Shown one piece after another: positions 1-8,483 of a stretch of DNA of 64,000 bases. Numbering within the stretch: the first letter of the stretch is position 1; every line of letters begins with the position of its first letter. Position numbers and translations under genes: made by a program. Below the pieces are notes generated by a model. It did not search any database. It saw only the letters and a list, made by a program, of their open reading frames with translations, and was not told where the DNA came from. Source of the DNA: Methylopila sp. M107 (GTDB lineage: Bacteria; Pseudomonadota; Alphaproteobacteria; Rhizobiales; Methylopilaceae); contig NZ_ARWB01000001.1 in assembly GCF_000384475.1 (NCBI RefSeq), positions 2,915,038-2,979,037 on the forward strand, written 5' to 3'.

Positions 1-93
1 ATCCGTAAAAAGTCGCTGCTGGTCGAAGGGCGCGTCGCGCCCGCTTCGGCCGCACCGACCTTTCCGGAGAATCCGGAAAGGCGCTCGAGGTGA
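1..93 (+). CDS. C-terminal end of an unidentified upstream gene (partial)
   Basis: Frame 1 is open from the window edge to a TGA at 91-93, giving about 30 residues rich in Lys, Arg, Ala and Pro. The TGA lies inside the Shine-Dalgarno-like GAGGTGA that precedes the next ATG at 99, the close spacing expected of coupled genes. I do not recognise the product. The stretch is too short to exclude a chance open frame. Confidence 0.3.
   Translation: MRKKSLLVEGRVAPASAAPTFPENPERRSR
61..79. other. Short perfect hairpin
   Basis: TTTCCGGA and TCCGGAAA form a perfect 8-bp stem with a 3-nt loop, 20 nt before the PodJ-like start. It has no T-run, so it is not a classical terminator. It may only be a local mRNA structure. 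Confidence 0.3.
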
Positions 94-98
94 AGCCA

Positions 99-3000
99 AT
101 GAGCGTGAGCGATTCCTGGGGCAGGCGTGAATTTCGTGGCGGCGGATCTCGCGACAGGTCCGAGGCCGCGCCGAGGCCGGCGGAGCGCGGCGCGTCCGAG
201 CGGTCGCTCGCCGAACTCGCCGACCGTCTGGCCGAGGCCCGCCAGGCCGGCGACCCCGCGCCCGAAGAGCTCGAGCGGCTGGTCGACATGCTCGCCAGGA
301 ACGAGGTCGATCCCGGCGACCGGCTGACCCGCGCTCTGGAAGGGTTCGCGCGCCTGTCCGAGGAGCGCCGTCGCGTCGCGCGCCCCGAGCGCAAGCCCGA
401 AAGCTATCGCGGCGAGCGTCCCGTTCCGGGCCCCCAGCCGGGCGACCCGCGTCGCCAGCCGGCGCCGGCTCCGATCCCGAACGAGGTCGAGGCCCATCTC
501 ACCGATTTCGCCCGCACCCTGCCGAGCAGCCGGCCGGAGGCGGGCAAGGAAGCGCCGGCCCGCGCCTACACGCCCGAGCCCCGCCAGGCCCGCGCGCCCG
601 AACCACGTTCCCAGGCGAAAGCCGCCCCCACGCCGCCGATCGCCTCGCTGCGCGCGGCGCTCGCTGAAATCTCGGCGCGCCAGAAGACGCTCGACGCCGA
701 AGTCGAGGCGCCTGTCGCCAGGGCCCGCGAGCCCGAGCCCCGCCGCAGCGAGCCTGCGCCCCGCGCCGCTCCGGCCTATGCGCTGCCCGCGCCAAAGCCG
801 GCGCCCGACCTCTCCGTTCCGTTGCAGGAGCTTCGCGCCGAACTCGACCGGATGGGGCGCTCCGTCGCCGACCTGCCGACGCGCGCCGAAATCGACCGCA
901 TGACGCGGGAGATGGCCGGTCTCGCGCAGCGCCTGACCGACGACCGCCCGGCGCGGCTCGACCGCGATTCGCTGTCGGCCATCGACCAGCTGGTGTCGGA
1001 GGTCGACCGCATGCGCGCCGACGCGCCGAGCCCGCAGGTCATCTCCAAGCTCGCCGAAGAGGTTCATGCGATCTCGGCGCGCCTCGAAGTGCTCGGCCCG
1101 CGCAGTTCGAACGCGATCGACTCGATCGCACGCCGCGTCGACGACGTCCGAGCCGAGCTCGACCAGTTCCCGCGCGTCGCCGCCGTCGATGCGGTCGCGC
1201 ATGAAATCCACGCGCTGATCGGCCGGCTCGACGCCCAGGAGGCGATCGCCAGGCCGACCCGCGAGGCGGTCGTCGGGCTCGCCGGCCGCGTGCAGGCGAT
1301 GGACGGCCAGATCGCGGCGATCGCCGAGGCCGCCGCGGCGCGCGACGAGGCGCTGGAGCGCATCAACACGACGATCCGCACCGAGCTCGACGATCTGCCG
1401 CGGGCCGCCGCCGTCTCCGACCTCGGCCGGCAGATCGACGCCCTGACGGAGGGCCTCAAGTCCCGCTCGGCGATCGGTCCCGCGCTCAAGGCGGTCGAGG
1501 GCCTCGCCGACAAGGTCGAGGCGCTCGACGACAAGATCGCGGCCATCGCGTCCTTCCGGGAGGAAGACGCCGGCCGCCTGACGGAACTGGTGCGCGGCGA
1601 GTTTGCGGCAGCGTCCCGTCCCGAGGCGTTCGAAAAGCTCGGCCGGCGCATCGAGGCGCTCGACGACCGGGTCGCGTCGATCGCGTCGCGTCGCGAGGAG
1701 GAGGCCGGCTGGCTCAGCGACTCGCTCCGCGACGAGATCGCCGCCGTCGCCCGCCCGGCCGCGTTCGACGAGCTGAGCCGCCAGATCGAGGAGATCAACG
1801 AGCGGCTGGCGGAAGACCGTCGCGCCCCGGATCCGGCTCTGGACTCGCTGACCTTCCGCATCGACGAGCTCGGCGCCCGCTTCGAATCCATGACGACCGC
1901 GACCCGGACCCGCGGCGCCGCGCTGGAGCAGATCGAGGAGTCGATCCGCGCCATCGCCGAGCAGCTGCTCGTCTCCCGTTCGCCGTCGGCCGCCGGATCG
2001 AGCGCGCTCGAGGCCGAGGTCGTGCGGCTCGTCGAGGGGCTCGAGCAGAACGACAACCGCATCGAGGACCTCCACCACGCCTTCACGGGCCTCGCCGGCC
2101 GGATCGAGCGCAGCTGCGCCGATCTCGGCGCGCACGCCGTGCAGTCCGCGGTCGCGGCGGCGCGCGACGTGCTCGGCGCCGAGACCTCGGACGTCCGACT
2201 CGAAAGCGAACTCGCCTCCGCGCTCGCCGAACTGCGCGCCTCCTCGGCGCAGAGCGAGCGCCGGGCCGCCGACGCGCTCGACGCCGTCCGCTCCACCCTC
2301 GAACATCTGCTCGACCGCATGGAGAACCAGCCGGAGCCGGCTCGCCACGAGCCGCCGGTCCCGCCCTATCGTCAGTTCGGACTGCAGACATCCGAGGTCG
2401 AGAACGCCACCGAAGCGGCGCGCGCGGCCGCCATGCGCGCCATGGAGGAGATCGCCGACACGCCGCGGCCGTCGCCGGTCCGCGCCCCTCAGACCGACGA
2501 GCCGGACCTCCGCTACTACGGCGATTTCGGTCCCGACCATCCGCTGGAGCCGGGCGCCGGCCAGCCGCGCGCCGAAAACGAAACCGTCCAGCCCGCGCCG
2601 CAGTCCGCAGCCTCGCTGATCGCCTCGGCGCGCCGCGCGAAGGCGCAGACGGCCGCCGACCCGCTTGAGGACGCGCCGGCCGTCGGCGGCCCCGAGAAGC
2701 GCGCATCGCCGTTCTCCGGCGCTCTCGCGACGATCCGCAAGAGCAAGCGCCCGATCCTGTTCGGCGTCGCGGCCGTGTTGATCGTCTTCACCGCGATCTA
2801 TGTCGCGAGCGGCATGACGGGCGAGGCCGAGCAGGCCCCGCCCGCTCCGCAGTCGCGCGTCGCTCCGGCCGACGAGCCGCGCGTCGGGGCGCTCGGCTCA
2901 CGCGTGGACGCCGCGCCGAAGACGTCCGAGCTCGCCGCCGTCGACGATCGCGAAGACGCGAGCGGCGAATTCGCCGCCGCCGAAGATCCCGAACCCAAAT

Positions 3001-3953
3001 CCGCCGAGGTCGCGGCCCAAGAGACTGCGACGCCCGAGACTCCGAAAGTCGAAGCCCCGAAGGCGCCGGTGCTTGCGGAGGCTCCCAAGGTCCCGCCGGC
3101 CGAGAAGGCGAGCGAGCCCGTGGCGTCGCAGGCTTCCATTCCGCCCCGCGCCCCGGCGCGCGACCTCACCGGCTTCGCCTTCGCCGAGGCGAGCGCCGCG
3201 TCGAAGTCCCGCGCAGACTGGAAGATGGCGGAGCCGGCCGCCACCGGCTCGATCAGCCGCGATCCGTTCGCGCTGCCCGACGCGATCGGGGGCGCGACGC
3301 TGAAGAGCCGCGCCCAGGCCGGCGATCCGGCCGCCGAGGTCGAGGTCGGCGACCGCCTGCTCGACGGCAGGGGCGTCCCCGCCGACGCCGCGGCCGCGGC
3401 GCGCTGGTTCGCTAAGGCCGCCGCGCAGGGCTCGGCCCCCGCGCAGCACCGGCTCGGCAGCCTCTACGAGAAGGGCCGCGGCGTGGCGCGCGACGTCCCG
3501 GCCGCCCGCCGCTGGTACGAGCAGGCCGCGGCCTCCGGCAATGTCCGCGCGATGCACAATCTGGGCGTCGTCCACGCCGAGGGCGGGCTCGGCAAGCCGG
3601 ACTACGGCGCGGCGATGGTGTGGTTCCGGATGGCCGCCGAGCGCGGCCTGAACGACAGCGGCTACAATCTCGCGGTGCTCGCGGCGCGTGGGCTTGGCGG
3701 CAAGCGCGACATGGTCGAGGCCTACAAGTGGTTCGCGCTCGCGGCCGAACAGGGCGACGAGGACGCCGCGAAGAAGCGCGACGAGGTCGGCAAGGCGCTT
3801 GGCTCCACCATCACCGTCGCCAAGGCCGCGGTGGCCTCGTTCAAGCCGAAGCCCGTCGACCCCGCCGCCAACGAGCCCGAAACGCCCCCCGGCGGCTGGG
3901 ATCGCGTCGCGACGCGTGCGAAGGACGGCGGCGCCGGTCCGGTCGCCCGCTGA
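99..3953 (+). CDS. PodJ-like polar localisation / Sel1-repeat membrane protein
   Basis: A 1284-residue protein. Residues 1 to about 880 are cytoplasmic, Pro/Arg-rich at first and then a long series of coiled-coil heptads. They include near-duplicate blocks such as KVEALDDKIAAIAS and RIEALDDRVASIAS. One transmembrane segment (ILFGVAAVLIVFTAIYVASG) lies near residues 885-905, followed by an acidic Pro/Ala linker. The last about 190 residues hold four Sel1-type repeats (AARWFAKAAAQGSAPAQHRL and similar). This is the architecture of alphaproteobacterial PodJ and related scaffold proteins that organise the cell pole; the role here is inferred from architecture. ATG 99 is preferred because GAGGTGA sits 5 nt upstream; an in-frame GTG at 90 is the alternative. 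Sel1 tails are widespread, so orthology to PodJ itself is uncertain. Confidence 0.8.
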   Translation: MSVSDSWGRREFRGGGSRDRSEAAPRPAERGASERSLAELADRLAEARQAGDPAPEELERLVDMLARNEVDPGDRLTRALEGFARLSEERRRVARPERKPESYRGERPVPGPQPGDPRRQPAPAPIPNEVEAHLTDFARTLPSSRPEAGKEAPARAYTPEPRQARAPEPRSQAKAAPTPPIASLRAALAEISARQKTLDAEVEAPVARAREPEPRRSEPAPRAAPAYALPAPKPAPDLSVPLQELRAELDRMGRSVADLPTRAEIDRMTREMAGLAQRLTDDRPARLDRDSLSAIDQLVSEVDRMRADAPSPQVISKLAEEVHAISARLEVLGPRSSNAIDSIARRVDDVRAELDQFPRVAAVDAVAHEIHALIGRLDAQEAIARPTREAVVGLAGRVQAMDGQIAAIAEAAAARDEALERINTTIRTELDDLPRAAAVSDLGRQIDALTEGLKSRSAIGPALKAVEGLADKVEALDDKIAAIASFREEDAGRLTELVRGEFAAASRPEAFEKLGRRIEALDDRVASIASRREEEAGWLSDSLRDEIAAVARPAAFDELSRQIEEINERLAEDRRAPDPALDSLTFRIDELGARFESMTTATRTRGAALEQIEESIRAIAEQLLVSRSPSAAGSSALEAEVVRLVEGLEQNDNRIEDLHHAFTGLAGRIERSCADLGAHAVQSAVAAARDVLGAETSDVRLESELASALAELRASSAQSERRAADALDAVRSTLEHLLDRMENQPEPARHEPPVPPYRQFGLQTSEVENATEAARAAAMRAMEEIADTPRPSPVRAPQTDEPDLRYYGDFGPDHPLEPGAGQPRAENETVQPAPQSAASLIASARRAKAQTAADPLEDAPAVGGPEKRASPFSGALATIRKSKRPILFGVAAVLIVFTAIYVASGMTGEAEQAPPAPQSRVAPADEPRVGALGSRVDAAPKTSELAAVDDREDASGEFAAAEDPEPKSAEVAAQETATPETPKVEAPKAPVLAEAPKVPPAEKASEPVASQASIPPRAPARDLTGFAFAEASAASKSRADWKMAEPAATGSISRDPFALPDAIGGATLKSRAQAGDPAAEVEVGDRLLDGRGVPADAAAAARWFAKAAAQGSAPAQHRLGSLYEKGRGVARDVPAARRWYEQAAASGNVRAMHNLGVVHAEGGLGKPDYGAAMVWFRMAAERGLNDSGYNLAVLAARGLGGKRDMVEAYKWFALAAEQGDEDAAKKRDEVGKALGSTITVAKAAVASFKPKPVDPAANEPETPPGGWDRVATRAKDGGAGPVAR

Positions 3954-4091
3954 AGGCTAAAGGCCGAGGCGCGGACGATCGAAAGGCGCGGCCTCGCCTG
4001 CGTCCATCGGCAGTGTCCCCGACTTGATCGCCGGGCTCTACGGTCTGAGAAACGCGTGCATGCCCCGCATCGCCGGGCATGCCGATTCTTT

Positions 4092-4117
4092 CTGATCCGC
4101 CTTTTGTCCCGGATCAG
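4092..4117. terminator. Possible hairpin terminator after the PodJ-like gene
   Basis: CTGATCCG and CGGATCAG form an 8-bp stem around a 10-nt loop in the 181-bp gap before the TauE/SafE gene. There is no following T-run, so intrinsic termination is only a possibility; the position just upstream of the next start could also be regulatory. Confidence 0.3.
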
Positions 4118-4134
4118 GCCGCCCGGACGCGCGC

Positions 4135-5052
4135 ATGCAGGTCTATCTCCCCATCGCGGAACTGCCGGTCGACGTGCTGCTGGTGCTCGCGATGAGCCTC
4201 GGCATCGGCTTCGTCTCGGGCATGTTCGGGATCGGCGGCGGGTTCCTCATGACGCCTCTGCTGATCTTCATCGGCGTGCCGACCGCGGTCGCGGTCGCGT
4301 CCGAAGCGCCGCAGATCGCGGCCTCCGCCTTCACCGGCGCTCTCGCCTACTGGCGACGGCGCGCGATCGACGTGAAGCTTGGGCTGGTGCTGCTCGGCGG
4401 CGGCGTCATCGGCAGCGCGCTCGGCGTCGCGTTCTTCAACGCCATGCGCGCGGCGGGCCAGCTCGACACCTTCATCGCCGTCTCCTACGTGGCGATGCTG
4501 GGCGCGATCGGCGGGCTCATGCTGGTCGAGTCGTTGCGCGCCTCTTTTCGCAAGGAGGACGAACCGGCCCAGCGCCGCCCGTCGGCGCGGCGGCTCGTGG
4601 ACCGGTTTCCGCTGAAACTCAGGTTCCGCCGTTCGATGATCCATGCGAGCGCGATCCCGCTCGTCGCGCTTGGCGCTTTCATCGGTTTCGCCGGCGCGGT
4701 GCTGGGCGTCGGCGGCGGTTTCCTGCTGGTGCCGGCGCTGGTCTACGTGTTCCGCGTGCCGACCGCCGTGGTGGTCGGCACCTCGCTGTTCCAGATTCTC
4801 GTCACGATGCTCGCCTCGACGATGATGCACGCAGTCACCAACGGTTCGGTCGACATCGTGCTGGCGACCCTGCTGATGATCGGCGGCTCGATCGGGTCGC
4901 AGTTCGGGGTGCGGATCGGCCAGAGGCTTTCGGGGCCGCGGCTGCGCCTGCTGCTCGCGATCATGCTGCTGACGGTGGCGGGGCGGTTCCTCGTCGACCT
5001 CGTGCGCCAGCCGGAAGAGCCGTTCTCGCTGTCGACGACGGACCGCGCATGA
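4135..5052 (+). CDS. TSUP (TauE/SafE) family anion exporter
   Basis: A 305-residue inner-membrane protein with about eight hydrophobic segments. It has the internal duplication typical of the family: FGIGGGFLMTPLLIFIGVPT in the first half and LGVGGGFLLVPALVYVFRVP in the second, each starting a half-barrel. TSUP proteins export sulfite, sulfoacetate or related organic anions; the substrate cannot be read from sequence. The ATG of the following gene overlaps this stop (ATGA), and that partner is a TIGR02186 protein, a pairing I recall as recurrent in Alphaproteobacteria. The pair therefore probably acts together. The start at 4135 directly precedes the first hydrophobic segment. Confidence 0.85.
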   Translation: MQVYLPIAELPVDVLLVLAMSLGIGFVSGMFGIGGGFLMTPLLIFIGVPTAVAVASEAPQIAASAFTGALAYWRRRAIDVKLGLVLLGGGVIGSALGVAFFNAMRAAGQLDTFIAVSYVAMLGAIGGLMLVESLRASFRKEDEPAQRRPSARRLVDRFPLKLRFRRSMIHASAIPLVALGAFIGFAGAVLGVGGGFLLVPALVYVFRVPTAVVVGTSLFQILVTMLASTMMHAVTNGSVDIVLATLLMIGGSIGSQFGVRIGQRLSGPRLRLLLAIMLLTVAGRFLVDLVRQPEEPFSLSTTDRA

Positions 5053-5822
5053 GGATCGTGCGCCTCGCCGCAGGCGCGGCGCTGCTGGCCCTTGCGGCTC
5101 AGGGAGCGCGGGCCGAGGGGCTGATCGTTTCGCTGTCCTCGGACGAGATCGTGATCGCCTCGAACTATCAGGGCGCGTCCGTGACGCTGTTCGGCGCCGC
5201 GCTCGACAGGGACGGCGAGGTGAGCCCCGCCGGAACCTACGACCTGGTGGTGACGACGCGTGGCCCAGCGCAGACGTTCGACGTGCGCGAGAAGGAACGG
5301 ACGCTCGGCTTCTGGGTGAACCGCGAGGGCCGCGAATTCGTCCGCGCGCCCTCGTTCCTGTCTGTCTTGACCAACCGGCCGATCGCCGAGATCGCGGATC
5401 CCGCGGCGCTGAGGCGCGACGACCTCGGCCTCGACGCGGCCGCGAAGCGCCGGCTCGACGGCGCGGCCGGTCCGAAGCCGGGCGACGCGGACTTCGTCGC
5501 TGCCCTCAGACGGCTGCAGGAGGGGCGCGGGCTCTGGCGCGAGGACCCCCGTGGGGTCGACTTCATCGGCTACTCGCTCTTCCAGGGCGAGATCAGGCTG
5601 CCGCCCAACGTGCCGTTCGGCGTGTTCGACGTGGAGGTGCGGCTGATGCGGGCGGGCAAACTGCTTGCGCGCCAGAACACGACGTTCAAAGTGGTCAAGT
5701 CGAACTTCGAGGCGCGGATCGCCGAGGCCGCCGACGCGAACCGGCTGTTCTACGGCGCCGCCGCCGTCGTCCTGGCGCTGCTGTCCGGCTGGCTCGCAAG
5801 CGTTATCTTCCGACGCGACTGA
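5049..5822 (+). CDS. TIGR02186 family exported membrane-anchored protein
   Basis: A 257-residue protein with an N-terminal signal peptide (about residues 1-22, ending ARA), a mostly beta-type periplasmic domain and one C-terminal transmembrane helix (LFYGAAAVVLALLSGWLASV) followed by FRRD. Translation starts at an ATG overlapping the stop of the TSUP exporter. It matches what I know of TIGR02186, a conserved family of unknown function that accompanies TauE/SafE exporters. The likely role is a periplasmic accessory to that exporter, which is inference. Conserved-looking patches include FWVNREG and VPFGVFDVEV. Confidence 0.75.
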   Translation: MRIVRLAAGAALLALAAQGARAEGLIVSLSSDEIVIASNYQGASVTLFGAALDRDGEVSPAGTYDLVVTTRGPAQTFDVREKERTLGFWVNREGREFVRAPSFLSVLTNRPIAEIADPAALRRDDLGLDAAAKRRLDGAAGPKPGDADFVAALRRLQEGRGLWREDPRGVDFIGYSLFQGEIRLPPNVPFGVFDVEVRLMRAGKLLARQNTTFKVVKSNFEARIAEAADANRLFYGAAAVVLALLSGWLASVIFRRD

Positions 5823-5870
5823 GCGTTTCCGCGCCGCCGGGCGGGCCTGAACGCCGAAAGGGGACTTCGC

Positions 5871-6365
5871 TTGACCCTGATCGCCTCCGAGCCGATCGGC
5901 GACGACGCCGAGATACCGGCGCTTCCGCTCTGGCTCGGGCTTGCGGGGCTCGCGCCGTTCATCGGGCTCGCGCTCGTGGTCGCGCTGCATGGGCCGGACC
6001 TGCCCGGCTTCGACGCGGGCCGGGCGCTGCGGGCCTACGGGGCGGTGATCCTGTCGTTCCTCGGCGGCGCGCATTGGGGTCTGGCCCTGCGCCATCCGGC
6101 GCCCGACACCCGCGCGGCGCTCTATCTCGGCGCGATGGTTCCGCCGCTCTGGGCGTGGGCGGGCCTGCTGACAGGCGGCGCGGCGGGGCTCGGCATGGTG
6201 GCGCTCGGTCTTGCGGCCCAGGGCGTCGTCGACGGCCTCGCCTCGACCGGCTTCGCCGCGCCGCGCTGGTATCCGCGGTTCAGACTGCTGCTCGCGGCTC
6301 TCGCCACGATCGCGACGGCGGCGGCCGCGGCTGTCATCGGCTCGCAACAGGGATGGGTTTCTTGA
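5871..6365 (+). CDS. DUF3429 family membrane protein
   Basis: A 164-residue protein with about five hydrophobic segments (LWLGLAGLAPFIGLALVVAL; AVILSFLGGAHWGLAL and others). The SFLGGAHWG signature and overall length fit DUF3429, a family of small inner-membrane proteins of unknown function. Start TTG 5871 is chosen because GAAAGGGGAC lies just upstream and no ATG is suitably placed. It follows the TSUP pair by 48 bp and may be cotranscribed. Confidence 0.75.
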   Translation: MTLIASEPIGDDAEIPALPLWLGLAGLAPFIGLALVVALHGPDLPGFDAGRALRAYGAVILSFLGGAHWGLALRHPAPDTRAALYLGAMVPPLWAWAGLLTGGAAGLGMVALGLAAQGVVDGLASTGFAAPRWYPRFRLLLAALATIATAAAAAVIGSQQGWVS

Positions 6366-6467
6366 TAGCCCGCACGCCGGTGACGCGCGCCGGGCTTGGT
6401 TCCGCAATCCCAAGCTGATAGCGTCCCGCACTGGCGGAATGACCGGCGTTCAAGGGGGCTCGCCAAC

Positions 6468-7175
6468 GTGGGACAGTTTTTCAGGGCCGTGCGCGGCGCG
6501 ATGGGCGTGACCGCGATGGTCGCCTCCGTCCTTTTCGGCGCGGCTTCGGCCCGTGCGGCTGATCTCTACGAACCAGCTCCCGCGGCGGCCGCCATGGTCC
6601 CGGTCGAGAGCGGCTGGCGCGTCACCAACCCGTTCGGCCCCTGCGAGATGAACTGCTCGGCCACGATCTTCGTCGGCCGATACATCTCGACGCCGATGAC
6701 CGACATCTTCATCAAGTTCAAGACGCCGCCGTGGAACTGGAACACGAAGGACTCGACGCTCGTCAGCGGCGCCTTCAACCGCGAGGTCCTGGCCTACAGG
6801 GACCTGTTCGCGTTCGAGACCGAGATCGGCGTCGGCAAGCGGTTCGGCGCGCAGACCGAGTGGGAGCTGTGGGGCGCGCTCTACGCCCGCTGGAAGAAGT
6901 TCCCCTGGAGCGACTATGTGCGCACCACGGTCGCGGTCTCGACCGGCGTGAACTGGGCCTCCGACGTCTCCCGCATCGAGGAATTGAAGTCGCCGAAGCA
7001 CCAGTCGGAAGTGCTGCACTACCTGTCGCCGGAAATCACCTTCGGCCTGCCGAGCCAGCCGAACCTCGACCTGGTGTTCCGCTTCCATCACCGCTCCGGC
7101 GGCGAACTCGGCGCGTTCAACAACACCGGCGGCGGCTCGCAGTACCAGACGGTCGGCCTGCGCTACCATTGGTGA
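6468..7175 (+). CDS. Outer-membrane beta-barrel protein, possibly PagL-like
   Basis: A 235-residue protein with a signal peptide (AMVASVLFGAASARA, cleavage before ADLYEP). Alternating hydrophobic/aromatic strands follow, and it ends LRYHW, a C-terminal aromatic residue typical of outer-membrane barrels. GTG 6468 is chosen because AAGGGGGC precedes it and it gives a normal signal peptide length. Near the C-terminus a strand carries FRFHHRSGG, whose H-x-S spacing resembles the His/Ser pair of PagL lipid A deacylases; the expected downstream Glu is not obvious. Enzymatic function is therefore only a suggestion; a structural barrel protein is equally possible. Confidence 0.6.
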   Translation: MGQFFRAVRGAMGVTAMVASVLFGAASARAADLYEPAPAAAAMVPVESGWRVTNPFGPCEMNCSATIFVGRYISTPMTDIFIKFKTPPWNWNTKDSTLVSGAFNREVLAYRDLFAFETEIGVGKRFGAQTEWELWGALYARWKKFPWSDYVRTTVAVSTGVNWASDVSRIEELKSPKHQSEVLHYLSPEITFGLPSQPNLDLVFRFHHRSGGELGAFNNTGGGSQYQTVGLRYHW

Positions 7176-7209
7176 GATAGCGCACGAGGCGCCTCACGGT
7201 GGCGCCGCG

Positions 7210-7430
7210 CTCTTGTCGCGGCCCTGAGCCGGGACCCAGACGCGTCTCGATCTCCCGAAAAGGGCTCGTCATGCCCCGGCTTGTCCGGGGCATCCAGCGT
7301 TCAGTCGCGCGAAGCTCGATGATCTGGACTGGATCCCCCGGACAAGCCGGGGGATGACGAAGCGGGAATGGCGTCTGCGGTCTGGATGGATCTCGCGAGT
7401 CTGGGTCCCGGCACAAGGCCGGGACAAGAG
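7210..7430. repeat. Nested palindromic repeat element (two inverted pairs)
   Basis: An outer inverted pair at 7210-7244 and 7394-7430 (core CTTGTCnCGGCC..GCCGGGACCCAG) encloses an inner inverted pair at 7267-7296 and 7330-7359 (core CCCCGGCTTGTCCGGGG). Each arm is itself a hairpin. Relatives of the inner pair occur at 11113-11210 and of the outer pair at 47676-47801. It fills the gap between the convergent OMP and PdeM genes, so it may act as a bidirectional terminator. Confidence 0.85.
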
Positions 7431-7440
7431 GCGTTGCGCC

Positions 7441-8154
7441 TCAATCCGGCCTGAGCGCGCCGCCTGCGATCGCGTAGACGCCGGCGTCGCCAAGCATCCA
7501 TGCGGTCAGCGCGCCGGGGGCGAACAGGCCGCCGAAGGCCGCGTCGCGCACGTTGAGCCCGCCCGCATAGGCCCCGAAGGCCGGCAACACGACGCGCGCC
7601 CCGTCGGTCGCGAAGCAGCGGCGGCGCAGGCCCCGGCCCCGGATCGCGATCCGCGCGACGGGGTGCAAGTGGCCGGCGAGTTCGCCCGCCTTCGATCCCT
7701 GAGAAGGTTCGTGCCGGAGCGTCAGGGCCCCGAGCGCCATCTCGGCGCGGGCCTCGCCGCCGCAGTTCTGCGGAGGCTCGGGGTCGTGGTTGCCGGAAAT
7801 CCAGATCCAGTCGCGGCCGACCTGCAGCGCCGCGATCGAGGCGCGATCCGCCTCGCAAAGCCGCCCGGGCCCGCCGCGATCATGAAACGAGTCGCCGAGC
7901 GCGATCACGGCGCGGGGGCGGTAGGTCTCGACCAGCCGCGCGAGGCGCCCGAGCGTGGTCGCGGTGTCGTAAGGCGGCAGCATCTGGCCGCGCCGCGCGA
8001 AGCTCGAGCCCTTTTCGAGATGGAGGTCCGCCACGATCAGCGCGCCGGAGACCGGCTCGTAGAGCGCGCCGGCGGGGTCCGCAACGAGCGCGACGCCGGC
8101 CACGCCGAGCGTCGGCTCGATCTCGTCGGCGCGGAGGAGGGCGGAAAGAATCAT
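7441..8154 (-). CDS. pdeM: Ligase-associated DNA damage response endonuclease PdeM
   Basis: A 237-residue calcineurin-type metallophosphoesterase. The metal-binding motifs are present in order: D-L-H (43-45), GDSFHD (87-92), GNHD (121-124) and GHLHP (161-165). This is the MPE member of the four-gene repair module (Lhr-Core helicase, exonuclease, MPE, ATP-dependent ligase). The other three members all lie within the next 7 kb: the helicase on the same strand, the exonuclease and ligase divergently. Members of this family act as phosphodiesterases in DNA repair; the exact lesion is not known. It lies downstream of the Rmf-like and helicase genes on the minus strand. Confidence 0.9.
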   Translation of the reverse strand: MILSALLRADEIEPTLGVAGVALVADPAGALYEPVSGALIVADLHLEKGSSFARRGQMLPPYDTATTLGRLARLVETYRPRAVIALGDSFHDRGGPGRLCEADRASIAALQVGRDWIWISGNHDPEPPQNCGGEARAEMALGALTLRHEPSQGSKAGELAGHLHPVARIAIRGRGLRRRCFATDGARVVLPAFGAYAGGLNVRDAAFGGLFAPGALTAWMLGDAGVYAIAGGALRPD

Positions 8155-8257
8155 CGCAGGAACGTAGCAGGAACTTTTGGGGGCGGTCCATGCGCCCGGC
8201 GCGACGAGCGGCCCGGAGTCGCGGCGGAACGCGGATCTTCGCGTCCCGCCAGATCTA

Positions 8258-8455
8258 TCAGTCCGGCTGCCGGGAAATCTGCCGGGCCTCGATCCAGCCC
8301 TTCAGCCACGCGTCGCGGCGGCTGGCGTCCCGGTAAGGGCAGCGGCGCATCTCAATGCCAACGGAAAAAGCCTCGCGGCCCTCCTGTACGATCTGTTCCA
8401 AACTCTGAACTCCTGTGTGTCTGCGGACCATATAGGGCGTTTCGGCCCCGCGCAC
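8258..8455 (-). CDS. Small Rmf/CrpP-like protein
   Basis: A 65-residue protein read from GTG 8455; an in-frame ATG at 8431 is an alternative start. The core EGREAFSVG...CPY followed by RRDAWLKGWIEAR matches the G-x-x-A...CPY....AWLxGWxEA pattern of ribosome modulation factor (RMF) and its alphaproteobacterial CrpP-like relatives. RMF dimerises 70S ribosomes; many alphaproteobacterial members are uncharacterised. It sits between pdeM and the helicase gene on the same strand, 28 bp after the helicase stop. No strong ribosome binding site is visible for either start. Confidence 0.65.
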   Translation of the reverse strand: MRGAETPYMVRRHTGVQSLEQIVQEGREAFSVGIEMRRCPYRDASRRDAWLKGWIEARQISRQPD

Positions 8456-8483
8456 GAGCGCGCCGTCGCCCGAGGGGGCCGAT

